Source: Bacteroidales bacterium UBA1756 (GTDB lineage Bacteria > Bacteroidota > Bacteroidia > Bacteroidales > WCHB1-69). From it: 26,053 bases of DNA. The notes below the pieces were generated by a model. The model worked only from the letters and a program-made list of their open reading frames with translations, was not told where the DNA came from and did no database searches. Of the stretch, positions 7,242 through 15,658 are shown piece by piece. The translations under genes and the position numbers were made by a program. How positions within the stretch are numbered: position 1 is the first letter of the stretch; each line of letters opens with the position of its first letter. Location of the stretch: NCBI GenBank assembly GCA_002314795.1, contig DCHI01000021.1, positions 33,776 to 59,828 of the forward strand, in the 5' to 3' direction.

Positions 7242-8534
7242 ATGGAAAAAGACATTGTTAAATTTGTTTCGGCTGAAGAAGCCGTTCAAAGCGTGCGGTC
7301 TGGCGACCATCTTCACTGGCCTTGTGTCTCCGGAGCACCGGAGATTCTCATTCGCGCACTTGTAGCCCGCGCACCGGAACTTCAAAACGTGCACATCACG
7401 CATCTCTATACGGAAGGATATGCCGATTACGTTCTTCCACAATACGCCGACAGCTTTCATCTCGACTCGTTCTTTATCGGAGGAAATGTCAGAAAAGCCA
7501 CACAGGATGGTCTTGCCGACTATATTCCCTGCTCGCTTTCCGATACAGCAAAAATCATCCGACAGGGGTTGCAACGTGTGGATGGCGTCTTTCTGATGGT
7601 CAGCGAGCCCGACGAAGACGGATACGTCTCCTTGGGAACTTCCGTTGACTGCACTTTGGAAGCGATTGAACAGGCACGTTACGTCATTGCGCAAGTCAAC
7701 CGGTATATGCCGTTCTGCTACGGTGACGCCCGCATCCCGATATCAAAAATCAACACGTTCGTTCGGTATGACGTACCTCTTATCGAGGCAGGGAATGCCG
7801 AGCTGACCGAACAGGACATTGCCATTGGTCGGTTCGCTACGGAACTCATCCCCGATGGCGCCACCCTGCAAATCGGCATCGGAAACATTCCCAACGCCGT
7901 ATTGGCCGAACTCGGAGGGCACAAGCACCTCGGTATCCACTCCGAGATGTTTTCAGACGGCGTTCTCCCGCTAATTGAAAGCGGAGTGGTGGATGGCAGC
8001 AAAAAACGAATCGACATCGGGAAACACGTGGCCACTTTCTTAAAAGGGACACAGAAGCTTTACGACTTTGTTGACAAAAACCCGTCCGTGCACATTGACG
8101 ACGTGGCATACACGAACAATCCGGCTGTCATAGCCCGAAATCCGAACGTGGTGGCCATCAATTCGGCCATACAGATTGACCTGACGGGGCAAGTGTGCGC
8201 CGACTCCATCGGGACGAAGATGTTCAGCGGGTCGGGCGGGCAACTTGACTTTATGATCGGGGCCGGAGCGAGCGAAGGAGGGATTCCCATTATAGCGATG
8301 CCGGCAGCAACGGTGAAAGGGGTAAGCAAGATTGTCCCGACCTTAGCAGAAGGTGCCGGAGTCGTCACCCCGCGCACGGTCATTCACTGGGTAATTACGG
8401 AATACGGAGCCGTCAACCTATACGGCCAACCGATGTTGGAACGCGCACGTCTGCTCACCTCCATTGCCCATCCATCCGCAAGAGAAGATTTGGAACGAGC
8501 CGCTTTCGAACGCTTCGGAAGAAAGTGGTTATAA
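7242..8534 (+). CDS. Acetyl-CoA hydrolase/transferase family (acetate/4-hydroxybutyrate/butyryl CoA-transferase type)
   Basis: The 430-residue protein is full length for the Cat2/AbfT group of family I CoA-transferases. It shows the glycine-rich QIGIGNIPNAV segment (210-220), the GIHSEMFSDG motif with the probable catalytic glutamate at Glu235 (compare Glu238 of Clostridium aminobutyricum AbfT), and the late GSGGQLDFMIGA loop. Enzymes of this group move CoA between acetate and acyl-CoAs such as butyryl-, propionyl- or 4-hydroxybutyryl-CoA in the cytoplasm, typically ending a fermentation pathway. The exact acyl substrate cannot be told from sequence alone. A lysine 5,6-aminomutase subunit gene about 14 kb away makes a role in lysine-to-butyrate fermentation plausible. 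The gene stands alone between its own promoter and a terminator. Confidence 0.88.
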   Translation: MEKDIVKFVSAEEAVQSVRSGDHLHWPCVSGAPEILIRALVARAPELQNVHITHLYTEGYADYVLPQYADSFHLDSFFIGGNVRKATQDGLADYIPCSLSDTAKIIRQGLQRVDGVFLMVSEPDEDGYVSLGTSVDCTLEAIEQARYVIAQVNRYMPFCYGDARIPISKINTFVRYDVPLIEAGNAELTEQDIAIGRFATELIPDGATLQIGIGNIPNAVLAELGGHKHLGIHSEMFSDGVLPLIESGVVDGSKKRIDIGKHVATFLKGTQKLYDFVDKNPSVHIDDVAYTNNPAVIARNPNVVAINSAIQIDLTGQVCADSIGTKMFSGSGGQLDFMIGAGASEGGIPIIAMPAATVKGVSKIVPTLAEGAGVVTPRTVIHWVITEYGAVNLYGQPMLERARLLTSIAHPSAREDLERAAFERFGRKWL

Positions 8535-8539
8535 AAAGA

Positions 8540-8575
8540 AAAAATGGCAAAGGAACATAATCCCTTGCCATTTTT
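8540..8575. terminator. Bidirectional terminator between convergent genes
   Basis: The 11-bp stem AAAAATGGCAA / TTGCCATTTTT has a 14-nt loop, with an A-run on the left and a T-run on the right. It lies 5 nt after the CoA-transferase stop and 24 nt from the end of the convergent membrane-protein gene, so it can serve both strands. Confidence 0.8.
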
Positions 8576-8599
8576 CGTACGGAGCAAAGATGCGACAGA

Positions 8600-9865
8600 T
8601 TATTTATGCCACTGAACCATCTTTGCTTTGAGTTTTTGCATCCAATCGGCAGCTCTGTGCCAATCCACAAAGCCGGCAACCGTGACAAAAACGGCAGTTA
8701 CCGATAGCATCTGCAATCGATAGGTAAACCACCAATGTATGTAGGAGTGATTGGAAACAATATAGTACCAAATATACGGGACAACTACGAGCAGAATACA
8801 AAGACTTCCCGAACGGAGCCATCTTTTATTGAAAAAGAAAACACATAACAGACACAGTGCCAGCAGGAACCACATCATCAGCGGATAATTCATCATATGT
8901 AAATTGGCAGAAACGGCGTCCCAACGGTTAAAATCCTCGCAGATTTCTGAGCGGTACGCAATCTGATTGAAGGCATCCTTAAAAATATTCTCGCCCAACA
9001 TCAGTGATCCGAGCGCCCACTTTGTAGCCCACGTCGCCGCAAAAGAGACTCCCCACGCGAAAGCGCAACGCACCATCCGCCACAACATTTCAAGCCACGT
9101 GAGATTCTCATCTCGGGAGAACAACATATACAAAAGAATCGGCAACCCCACAGATAGCAACGGAGTAGTAAGCAAATCAAAAAATGAGGTGAGTGAACCA
9201 GCCGCAATGAACACAAGAATAACCCGAGAAAAATCCCGCCAATGGAGACTCAAGGCGAGAGATGTTCCCAATACAATCATCAATATGGGGAAAAACTGCA
9301 TAGACATTTGCATAATGAACCCGTACAGGAAGAAGAACCCCGAAAAATAAGCCAACGCACACGGAATTCCAATCTCGTTCTGAACAAACGAGAAAGTGAC
9401 AAGCAGCAAAGCCATTGACAGGACAAAGAGCAACTGCCGGACGTACTCAAAATTTCCCAACAGAAGAAAGAAGCGCATCAAGAAAGTACTCCCGTGCCAA
9501 TAGCGAGTATAATGTATGGTACCGGGCACCTGTTCTGCAACCATTTTTTTCAGACCAATGGACATATCCATTCCCACATTAGCATAAGGAACTGCAAACA
9601 TCGATGTCCGCATACTATCTGCACTAATATGGTAAGCTATATTGAGAATCAGTCCGTCGGTAAAATTATCCATTTGGCAACAGTCGCTATCAAAAACCGC
9701 ACGCGGATAATTGCCTTGCCGTTCCAAAGAACAAACCGACCGTTCAATGTTACGGCGCACCTTCGCGTCAGGCATCAATGTTCCCAACATCATAAACAAT
9801 AAATAGGAAACTATTAAGGCGGTAAAGAGGATTAGCTGCTTAACGATGTCTTTTTTCATACACAT
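8600..9865 (-). CDS. Uncharacterised polytopic membrane protein
   Basis: The 421-residue protein has about nine to ten hydrophobic helices: one near the N terminus (11-30), a loop of about 100 residues, then closely packed helices from about 130 to the C terminus. Noticeable motifs are YTRYWHG (119-125) just before the second helix and SFFDLLTTP (227-235). The layout of one helix, a large outside loop and many helices is reminiscent of GT-C glycosyltransferases or polymer-assembly proteins. No catalytic motif of a named family is recognised, so no function is assigned. The C terminus is basic (MQKLKAKMVQWHK). Two ATGs lie close together (9865 and 9859) and either could be the start. It forms its own unit between two terminators. 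Confidence 0.75.
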   Translation of the reverse strand: MCMKKDIVKQLILFTALIVSYLLFMMLGTLMPDAKVRRNIERSVCSLERQGNYPRAVFDSDCCQMDNFTDGLILNIAYHISADSMRTSMFAVPYANVGMDMSIGLKKMVAEQVPGTIHYTRYWHGSTFLMRFFLLLGNFEYVRQLLFVLSMALLLVTFSFVQNEIGIPCALAYFSGFFFLYGFIMQMSMQFFPILMIVLGTSLALSLHWRDFSRVILVFIAAGSLTSFFDLLTTPLLSVGLPILLYMLFSRDENLTWLEMLWRMVRCAFAWGVSFAATWATKWALGSLMLGENIFKDAFNQIAYRSEICEDFNRWDAVSANLHMMNYPLMMWFLLALCLLCVFFFNKRWLRSGSLCILLVVVPYIWYYIVSNHSYIHWWFTYRLQMLSVTAVFVTVAGFVDWHRAADWMQKLKAKMVQWHK

Positions 9866-9890
9866 CTTTACTTTAATTCCACATTATTAT

Positions 9891-9927
9891 AAAAAAATCG
9901 AGGCACTTCCAAACTGAAAATGCCTCG
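9891..9927 (-). terminator. Rho-independent terminator after the FISUMP-domain gene
   Basis: On the minus strand the 7-bp stem CGAGGCA/TGCCTCG (9899-9905 and 9921-9927) has a 15-nt loop, and a run of seven T follows the stem after ATTTT pairing. It lies about 48 nt after the stop of the gene at 9975 and separates it from the membrane-protein gene. Confidence 0.75.
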
Positions 9928-9974
9928 TTGATTTAGTTCACGCGGCGCATTTCAAAACGCGTAGTGAAAGCAGA

Positions 9975-10658
9975 TTAGTTATTTTTCACACAACGAACAG
10001 AATAGCCGAAACATTTTTGAATTTCGTGGCGATTCGTGTGGTTGTCATAATAGAAAGCGGTACGGTTCCAAGCGTAAGAAGGGGTTTTTCCGGTAGCGGT
10101 CCAGTAACCGGCATCCACCTTTTGCCAGGTAAAGTTACCGTAAGCATCGCGGAATCCACCAGCCAAAAGATTAAAACCATATTGGTTGCTCATTCCATCC
10201 ACTTCGCCTTTCCAATGTGCGGTACCCGTTTCTCTCAACTTTTGAGCAGCATTGAGCGTTCCACCGATGGTGTTTTCCAGTGATTTCCAATCTGCGTCGG
10301 TAGCAACGTGCCAACCGTTAGGACAGATATTACCGGCATTGATAGCATACCAGTTGTACAAAGCGCCATATTCGTCCTTGTTGGCTTTGTTATTGTCGTA
10401 CCAGCAATAAGCAGAAGATTTGCAATCAACCCATTGTTGACCGTCCGTCACATTCTTGATAGCATTGCCATTGGCATACTTCGTGGTTTTAAGGTTTTCT
10501 GCGAACCAAGTTTGAGAACCGATAACGACGGTCTTGTACTCGTTTCCGTCAACATCCTTCACAGTTGCGCCTGCCTTTTGAGCTGTCAAAGAAAAGGTTC
10601 CACCAACGAGAACAGCAAGGAGAAGCGTTCTTAAAATGAGATTTTCAATTTTTTTCAT
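9975..10658 (-). CDS. Secreted FISUMP-domain protein
   Basis: The 227-residue protein has a signal peptide (cleavage after TAQ at about 27). It then carries a complete Fibrobacter succinogenes major paralogous (FISUMP, TIGR02145-type) domain. Visible markers are DVDGNEYKTVVIGSQTWFAENLKTTKYANG, YGALYNWYAI, CPNGWHVATDADW, and the closing GYSVRCVKNN. The family consists of secreted or surface proteins of unknown molecular function. No lipidation cysteine is present. The gene lies 36 nt downstream of the M13 peptidase gene on the same strand and is followed by a terminator, so the two are probably one operon. Confidence 0.88.
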   Translation of the reverse strand: MKKIENLILRTLLLAVLVGGTFSLTAQKAGATVKDVDGNEYKTVVIGSQTWFAENLKTTKYANGNAIKNVTDGQQWVDCKSSAYCWYDNNKANKDEYGALYNWYAINAGNICPNGWHVATDADWKSLENTIGGTLNAAQKLRETGTAHWKGEVDGMSNQYGFNLLAGGFRDAYGNFTWQKVDAGYWTATGKTPSYAWNRTAFYYDNHTNRHEIQKCFGYSVRCVKNN

Positions 10659-10694
10659 ACTAAAAAATATTTTTTAAATTAATTAACAAATTCA

Positions 10695-12764
10695 TTACCA
10701 GATTCTTGCACGTTGTTCGGGAGCAAGATACATTTTATCACCGGGTTGGATGTCGAAGGCCTCGATAAAACCATCGATATGTGGCAGCGTACCATTGACG
10801 CGCCATTTTCCCAAGGAGTGGGGGTCGGTCATCGTGCGGCGAGCGATTTCTTCGTCACGAATATTGTTGGCCCAAACGCCCGCGTAGGCGATGAAGAAAC
10901 GTTGGTTAGCCGTAAAACCGTCCATATTTTCCTGTACGGTTCCTTGCGTCTTGGCGTGCTGCAACGCGACAAAAGAGGTGTTCAAACCACCGTTGTCCGC
11001 GATATTTTCACCCAAAGTGAAACGACCATTGGCAAATGTTCCAGGAAGAACTTCAATCTTGTTGAAATGGTCCACTAAAACCTGCGTGCGTTCAGTGAAT
11101 TTCTTGCTGTCCTCTTCCGTCCACCAGTCGTTCACATTGCCCATCTTGTCGTACTGACGGCCCTGATCATCAAAACCGTGCGTCATTTCGTGGCCAATCA
11201 CCACACCGATGGCACCATAGTTAACGGCATCGTCAGCATTCATATCAAAGAACGGGGGCTGAAGAATAGCGGCGGGGAAACAAATTTCATTGGTAGTGGG
11301 GTTGTAATAAGCGTTCACTGTCTGGGGAGACATCAGCCATTCGGTCGGATCGACGGGCTTGCCAATCTTCGAAAGCTGATACTGGATTTCAAAGCGGGTT
11401 GCACGAACGATGTTTGCATAATAGCTGTCGCTTTGAATCTGAAGGCCGCTGTAGTCGCGCCACTTTTCCGGATAGCCAATCTTTACAATCATAGCGTCCA
11501 ACTTTTCTTTGGCTTTGTCTTTCGTTGCAGGTGACATCCAATCCAAATTGGCAATACGTTCACCCAAAGCGATTTTCAAGTTGTCAACCAACGTAAGCAT
11601 ACGTTCCTTGGCTTCGGACGGGAAATATTTTTCAACATAGAGTTGTCCGACCGGTTCGCCCAAAAGTGAACTGACCGTATTGATGACACGTTTCCAACGT
11701 TCACGGTTTTCCTCCTTGCCAGAAAGGACCTTGCCATAAAAACCGAAGTTTGCATCTACGAAGTCATCGCTGAGGTACGGAGCTGCTTCGTTGATAACGT
11801 TCCAAGCCAAATAAGCTTTTATCGTGTTAATATCCTGTGTAGCAAGAAGTTTATTTAATGCTGTGAAATAGGATGACAAAACGACATTGACTTCTTCCAC
11901 CTTGTTAGGAACCATTTGTTCCATATATTTTTTCAAATCGACCACGGTCATCAGTTTGGCGGCGTCGTCGATAGCCAGGACATTGTTCGTTTTGACGGGG
12001 TCACGGAGTTCATTCTTGTCAATGAAGATTTTGGCGAGTGCGGTTTCCAAATTCCAAACCTTGTTGGCAAGTGCCTTTTCCTTTCCAACGTTGTTGGTCA
12101 TTTCACCATAATTGGAAAGTTCGAACGTTTTTTCCATCATTTCCAAATAACCGGCCTTGATTTTCGGATCGGGAGAGAGGTAATAGTCGCGTTCACCAAG
12201 CCCCAAGCCGTTCTGAGAAAGCCAAGCAATCGTCAGGGCGCTGTTGTTGGGAGAAGCTTCTCCAAAAATGTCAAAGAAAGGATAGTAACCTTCCGAATGT
12301 AATTCGATAAGAAGATCCGTCAATTCTTTGTTGGACTTCACATCGGCAATTTTCTGAAGGACGGGGCGGATGGGTTGGTCACCCTGCTCGTTGATGGTCT
12401 GGGTATCCATCCCGCAGTTATAAAAATCACCGATTTTCTGGGCGATGCTACCGGCGTCGTTACTCTGCTGAGCGATGTCGGTAATAAGTTTGTTCAACTG
12501 TTTTTCAGTACTTTCACCAAGCTGGTCAAAAGAACCGTAGCGGGAATATTCGGCAGGCAGAGGATGATTCTTTACCCAACCGCCGCAGGCGAACTGGTAA
12601 AAATCGTCTTTCGGGCTAACGGTCGTGTCCAAATTGTCCAACACAATACCAGAAGCCAACTCCTTGGAAGGAGTCTCCTCTTTCTGCTTATTATGGCAGC
12701 CGGAAACGATGAGACACGAAGCAAAAAGGAACGTTCCCATCTTGAAAATTGATTTGTAATTCAT
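10695..12764 (-). CDS. pepO: M13 family metallopeptidase lipoprotein (PepO/neprilysin type)
   Basis: The 689-residue protein has a lipoprotein signal ending VSGC (Cys23). It covers the full M13 family: the N-terminal DDFYQFACGGWVKNHPLP segment, the substrate-binding NAYYNPTTNEI motif, the zinc motif HEMTH (His525, Glu526, His529), and the third ligand in ENIAD (Glu586, with Asp590 supporting). All catalytic residues are present. It ends in RARIW without the CxxW often seen in eukaryotic relatives. Such zinc oligopeptidases cleave short peptides, here in the periplasm or at the cell surface, which fits a peptide-fermenting life style. A promoter element lies about 50 nt upstream. The gene is followed closely by the FISUMP-domain gene. 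Confidence 0.93.
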   Translation of the reverse strand: MNYKSIFKMGTFLFASCLIVSGCHNKQKEETPSKELASGIVLDNLDTTVSPKDDFYQFACGGWVKNHPLPAEYSRYGSFDQLGESTEKQLNKLITDIAQQSNDAGSIAQKIGDFYNCGMDTQTINEQGDQPIRPVLQKIADVKSNKELTDLLIELHSEGYYPFFDIFGEASPNNSALTIAWLSQNGLGLGERDYYLSPDPKIKAGYLEMMEKTFELSNYGEMTNNVGKEKALANKVWNLETALAKIFIDKNELRDPVKTNNVLAIDDAAKLMTVVDLKKYMEQMVPNKVEEVNVVLSSYFTALNKLLATQDINTIKAYLAWNVINEAAPYLSDDFVDANFGFYGKVLSGKEENRERWKRVINTVSSLLGEPVGQLYVEKYFPSEAKERMLTLVDNLKIALGERIANLDWMSPATKDKAKEKLDAMIVKIGYPEKWRDYSGLQIQSDSYYANIVRATRFEIQYQLSKIGKPVDPTEWLMSPQTVNAYYNPTTNEICFPAAILQPPFFDMNADDAVNYGAIGVVIGHEMTHGFDDQGRQYDKMGNVNDWWTEEDSKKFTERTQVLVDHFNKIEVLPGTFANGRFTLGENIADNGGLNTSFVALQHAKTQGTVQENMDGFTANQRFFIAYAGVWANNIRDEEIARRTMTDPHSLGKWRVNGTLPHIDGFIEAFDIQPGDKMYLAPEQRARIW

Positions 12765-12812
12765 TGTATTTTAATTTTTTATAGATTTATCTCACGCTAA
12801 AAAAATTGCGCG

Positions 12813-12820
12813 CAAATTTA
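12813..12820 (-). promoter_or_regulatory. -7 promoter element of the M13 peptidase gene (TAAATTTG on minus)
   Basis: On the minus strand TAAATTTG matches TAnnTTTG and continues into TTGCGCGCAA, the same 10-bp palindrome seen in the nfeD promoter. A 16-base block (12801-12816) is identical between the two promoters. The element lies about 49 nt before the ATG. Confidence 0.6.
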
Positions 12821-12913
12821 TATAAAAAATCAAAAAATCTATAATTAAAATTCAAAAAGATATTAACACAGCTTCCTTCAGATGGGCAATTTTTCACGAA
12901 GGAGAAGGAATCT

Positions 12914-13855
12914 TTATTTTAGCAATCTGCCTTGGTAGGTATCCAACTGTGTCATCCGCGCTTCAATCTGCTGCAAGACAACATCATATCGTGTTAATCC
13001 CCAATTATTTACATATAGGAATCGGGGAGGAACCTCACCTGCGAAACGTTCCACTACAAACGACGGATTGAGCCGTTCCGCCACCTGGACAATAAAATCA
13101 ACGTATGCGGCCTGGGTGAACGGAAAAAAGTCAGCGGGGTTCGTCTCAAAGTCGTGCTGCATAGCCGTCCCTTTTATTATTTGCAACTGATGGAATTTCA
13201 CGCCGTTAAGTGGGAGCTGGTTGATAGTAGCCAAATCATCCAACCACATTGTCGGGGTTTCTCCCGGAAGCCCGTAGATGAAATGGGCCGCACAATGGAT
13301 TCCTCGGGCGGCAGTCTGCCGAATGGCTTCACACGCGCATTCAAACGAGTGTCCACGATTGATCCGTTCCAAAGTAGCATTGTGACAGGATTCGACACCA
13401 TACTCGATGGAAACGAACATTTTTTTTTGCAATTCGGCAAAAAAGTCAAGCTTTTCAGCACTGATACAATCGGGGCGAGTGCCAATGACAATCCCTTTTA
13501 CAAGGGGATGTTCGATGGCGGGCTGATACAACTCACGCAAACGTTCCAGCGGCGCGTGGGTATTTGAAAACGCCTGAAAATAAGCCAAGTAAGCTCCAGC
13601 ACGACGGTAACGATTCTGGTGAAACTCTATTCCCTCTTCCAACTGCTGCACCACCGATTTCTGAGGCGAGCAGTAGGACGGATTGAAAGCGTCGTTCAGA
13701 CAAAAAGTGCATCCGCCAACACCGACGGTGCCGTCGCGGTTAGGACAGGAAAAACCGGCATCAATCGTGAGTTTCTGCACACGGGTGCCGAATTTTTGCA
13801 ACAAAAAACGTTTATAGGAATTAAAGCGACGCGAATCACCCCACGAATAGGTCAT
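12914..13855 (-). CDS. Radical SAM protein of the YhcC/YtqA type (TIGR01212-like)
   Basis: The 313-residue protein carries the atypical iron-sulfur cysteine pattern of this subfamily: CPNRDGTVGVGGCTFC, with Cys37, Cys49 and Cys52 (C-x11-C-x2-C). AYLAYFQAFSNTHAP, GTRPDCIS and VSIEYGVESCHNATL follow, all characteristic of the family. It would use S-adenosylmethionine and a 4Fe-4S cluster in the cytoplasm; the substrate of this subfamily is not established for this organism. Its ATG overlaps the stop of the sigma-factor gene (ATGA), so translation is likely coupled and the gene belongs to a three-gene operon. The length is normal and no residue looks damaged. Confidence 0.88.
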   Translation of the reverse strand: MTYSWGDSRRFNSYKRFLLQKFGTRVQKLTIDAGFSCPNRDGTVGVGGCTFCLNDAFNPSYCSPQKSVVQQLEEGIEFHQNRYRRAGAYLAYFQAFSNTHAPLERLRELYQPAIEHPLVKGIVIGTRPDCISAEKLDFFAELQKKMFVSIEYGVESCHNATLERINRGHSFECACEAIRQTAARGIHCAAHFIYGLPGETPTMWLDDLATINQLPLNGVKFHQLQIIKGTAMQHDFETNPADFFPFTQAAYVDFIVQVAERLNPSFVVERFAGEVPPRFLYVNNWGLTRYDVVLQQIEARMTQLDTYQGRLLK

Positions 13856-14463
13856 ATTGCATACTTTACCTTTTCCATAATAGCAGAAAGCATATACTTG
13901 GCACGGAAAAGTTGGATTTTGACATTATTCATACTGATATTCAGCGTTTGAGCGATTTCTTCGTACGAAAGTTCCTGAAAATAACGAAGTTCTATGAGCG
14001 TGCGATACTTGGGACGAAGTTGATCCACGGCCCAGTGCATCATTTGGGCACGTTCTTTCCTCATATAATTTTCTTCTTGAGAAAGAGAGTGACCCGAATT
14101 ATCTGAATCACAAGTATTTTCAAAGACAACAAAATCCTCATCCACGCATTGTGGAGCGGCATTTTTCCGACGCATATAGTCAATGCAATTGTTGATCGCT
14201 ATCTTGAAAAGCCAAGTGGAAAATGCGAAATCGGAAGTATATTTTTCCAAATTCTTGAATGCCTTTCCAAATGCTTCAATGGTCAAATCCTCCGCATCGT
14301 ACGGATTTTTCGTCATTTTAAGCATCGTAAAATAAAGTGGATCGCGATAGAATCTCATCAAGTCGGAATAGGCCTGCTGGCTTCCGTCATCTAAAGCGGC
14401 GCGGACAAGAAGCAAGTCACGTTTTGCCTTGTCTGTCGTACTATTCATAGCTTTTATTTCCAT
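13852..14463 (-). CDS. RNA polymerase sigma factor, ECF-like sigma-70 family
   Basis: The 203-residue protein has region 2 (about 20-95) with NPYDAEDLTIEAFGKAF and FSTWLFKIAINNCIDYMRRK. Region 4 (about 140-195) has LSYEEIAQTLNISMNNVKIQLFRAKYML. The two are joined by an acidic, Ser-rich linker. There is no region 1.1 or 3, as expected for the ECF group. No anti-sigma factor gene is adjacent; the neighbours are a glycosyltransferase, whose end overlaps by 10 nt, and a radical SAM gene overlapping by 4 nt. A second ATG at 14448 gives a protein five residues shorter and is about equally likely as the start. Which genes it controls cannot be read from the window. Confidence 0.88.
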   Translation of the reverse strand: MEIKAMNSTTDKAKRDLLLVRAALDDGSQQAYSDLMRFYRDPLYFTMLKMTKNPYDAEDLTIEAFGKAFKNLEKYTSDFAFSTWLFKIAINNCIDYMRRKNAAPQCVDEDFVVFENTCDSDNSGHSLSQEENYMRKERAQMMHWAVDQLRPKYRTLIELRYFQELSYEEIAQTLNISMNNVKIQLFRAKYMLSAIMEKVKYAI

Positions 14464-15596
14464 CTTCTTATTTCAAATTTTGAAAGGAAATTCATAAAGG
14501 GATTCATCAGGCAGAACAACAAATCAAAAAGAAGAACAAAAGGAGTAAGTCCCCCCTGATTCATCTTTTTTGCCGCCTTGCCGAAAACGAGATACTGTGA
14601 ACCGATTTTAACAACGGCAACACCAAGAGCAATGGAAAGAAGGCCGATGTCGTGCAGCGTAAAAACAACTGCAATGGCCAACGCCACATAAAAAAGCAGT
14701 GAGAGAACATTAAAAGATTTCAGCAGAAAACGAGAGCCGGCATCGTACAAGGAGCGTGTGGCAAAGGCAATTTTTTTCTGGCGGAACCAGCGAGCATTCG
14801 TCAAACCGGCTTGGCTCACGAAAGAATCGGAATCGGGTTCCACATCGCAAGCGACCTTGCGCGCCACCTGGTTCATAAAAACGTCATCGTCGCCGTAAGG
14901 AACCTTCGGTTTTGACACAAACTTTTCCTTGTTTTTCATAAAAAGCGTGCGGGTGTAGGCCAAGTTGCGTCCATTGGCCATCACCGGCCTTCCGGCAAGC
15001 GTATAGGAAAACGACTGCAGCATCGTCATCACGGAGTCGTACCGTTGAATGGCATTTCCGAGTCCGGATTTTCGGGCAATAGAGACGCCTCCGACAACCA
15101 CCTTCGTTTTGTGAACAAAGTGATTAGCAATATGTTGCAACCAATAAGGCGTATTAGGAATCGTGGAGGCATCCGTAAGAACGACGACTTCATTTTTTGC
15201 CGCCTGAATGCCCAAGGCAAGGGGGAATTTTTTACCTTTAATATTAGAAATGGAAGATGTCAGATCCACATAATGCAAATGCGGATAAGTATTCTTAAAT
15301 TCAATGACCAACTGTGAAGTTTCATCGACGGAATTGTCGTTCACAAGAACCACTTCATAATTAGGATAATCTTGGGTGAGGAGAATCGGCAACGATTGGA
15401 TTAACAGATGCGATTCGTCACGAGCGGTGATGATAACAGAAACCGGTGGAAGTTCTTCTGCGACAATCCGTTTCTTCTCCTTGCGAAACACGAACCGTCC
15501 AAAAAGTCCAAAATAGTACAACAACAAGCACACACACACCACGCCCAAACAGATTAGACATATCAGCGGCAAGTTCACAGGAACAGAAAGCAACAT
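14454..15596 (-). CDS. Glycosyltransferase family 2, membrane-anchored
   Basis: ATG 15596 is chosen because it lies just after the promoter element at 15619-15626; the longer reading would start upstream of that element. The 380 residues begin with a membrane helix (about 6-28). A GT-A domain follows, with PPVSVIITARDE, a VVLVNDNSVDET nucleotide-binding segment, VVVLTDAS as the DxD-like metal site, and GDDDVFMNQVA in the acceptor/catalytic region. Two or three hydrophobic segments close the protein (about 295-380). It should transfer a sugar from a nucleotide donor at the cytoplasmic face of the inner membrane, in polysaccharide or glycolipid synthesis. The acceptor is unknown. It heads an overlapping operon with the sigma factor and radical SAM genes. 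Confidence 0.85.
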   Translation of the reverse strand: MLLSVPVNLPLICLICLGVVCVCLLLYYFGLFGRFVFRKEKKRIVAEELPPVSVIITARDESHLLIQSLPILLTQDYPNYEVVLVNDNSVDETSQLVIEFKNTYPHLHYVDLTSSISNIKGKKFPLALGIQAAKNEVVVLTDASTIPNTPYWLQHIANHFVHKTKVVVGGVSIARKSGLGNAIQRYDSVMTMLQSFSYTLAGRPVMANGRNLAYTRTLFMKNKEKFVSKPKVPYGDDDVFMNQVARKVACDVEPDSDSFVSQAGLTNARWFRQKKIAFATRSLYDAGSRFLLKSFNVLSLLFYVALAIAVVFTLHDIGLLSIALGVAVVKIGSQYLVFGKAAKKMNQGGLTPFVLLFDLLFCLMNPFMNFLSKFEIRRWK

Positions 15597-15618
15597 ACCT
15601 TTGTTAGAATTTAGTGTG

Positions 15619-15626
15619 CAAAAGTA
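15619..15626 (-). promoter_or_regulatory. -7 promoter element of the glycosyltransferase operon (TACTTTTG on minus)
   Basis: Minus-strand TACTTTTG, 23 nt before the ATG at 15596. It is the mirror image of the tgt promoter element at 15651-15658 and forms the left arm of a 42-bp near-palindrome. Confidence 0.65.
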
Positions 15627-15650
15627 TCCCATTTATTTTGGAAAATGGCG

Positions 15651-15658
15651 TACTTTTG
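15651..15658 (+). promoter_or_regulatory. -7 promoter element of tgt (TACTTTTG)
   Basis: An exact TAnnTTTG match, 19 nt before the tgt ATG at 15677. It forms the right arm of the near-palindrome shared with the divergent glycosyltransferase promoter. Confidence 0.65.

Noticed and set aside
10713..12752. Several plus-strand open frames opposite the M13 peptidase and FISUMP genes
   Set aside because: The minus-strand proteins carry complete family motifs, while the plus-strand frames show no domain, signal peptide or continuity.
12860..12905. Possible terminator hairpin after the radical SAM gene (TCCTTC/GAAGGA)
   Set aside because: The stem is only six base pairs with a long loop and no T-run on the minus strand, so support is too weak.
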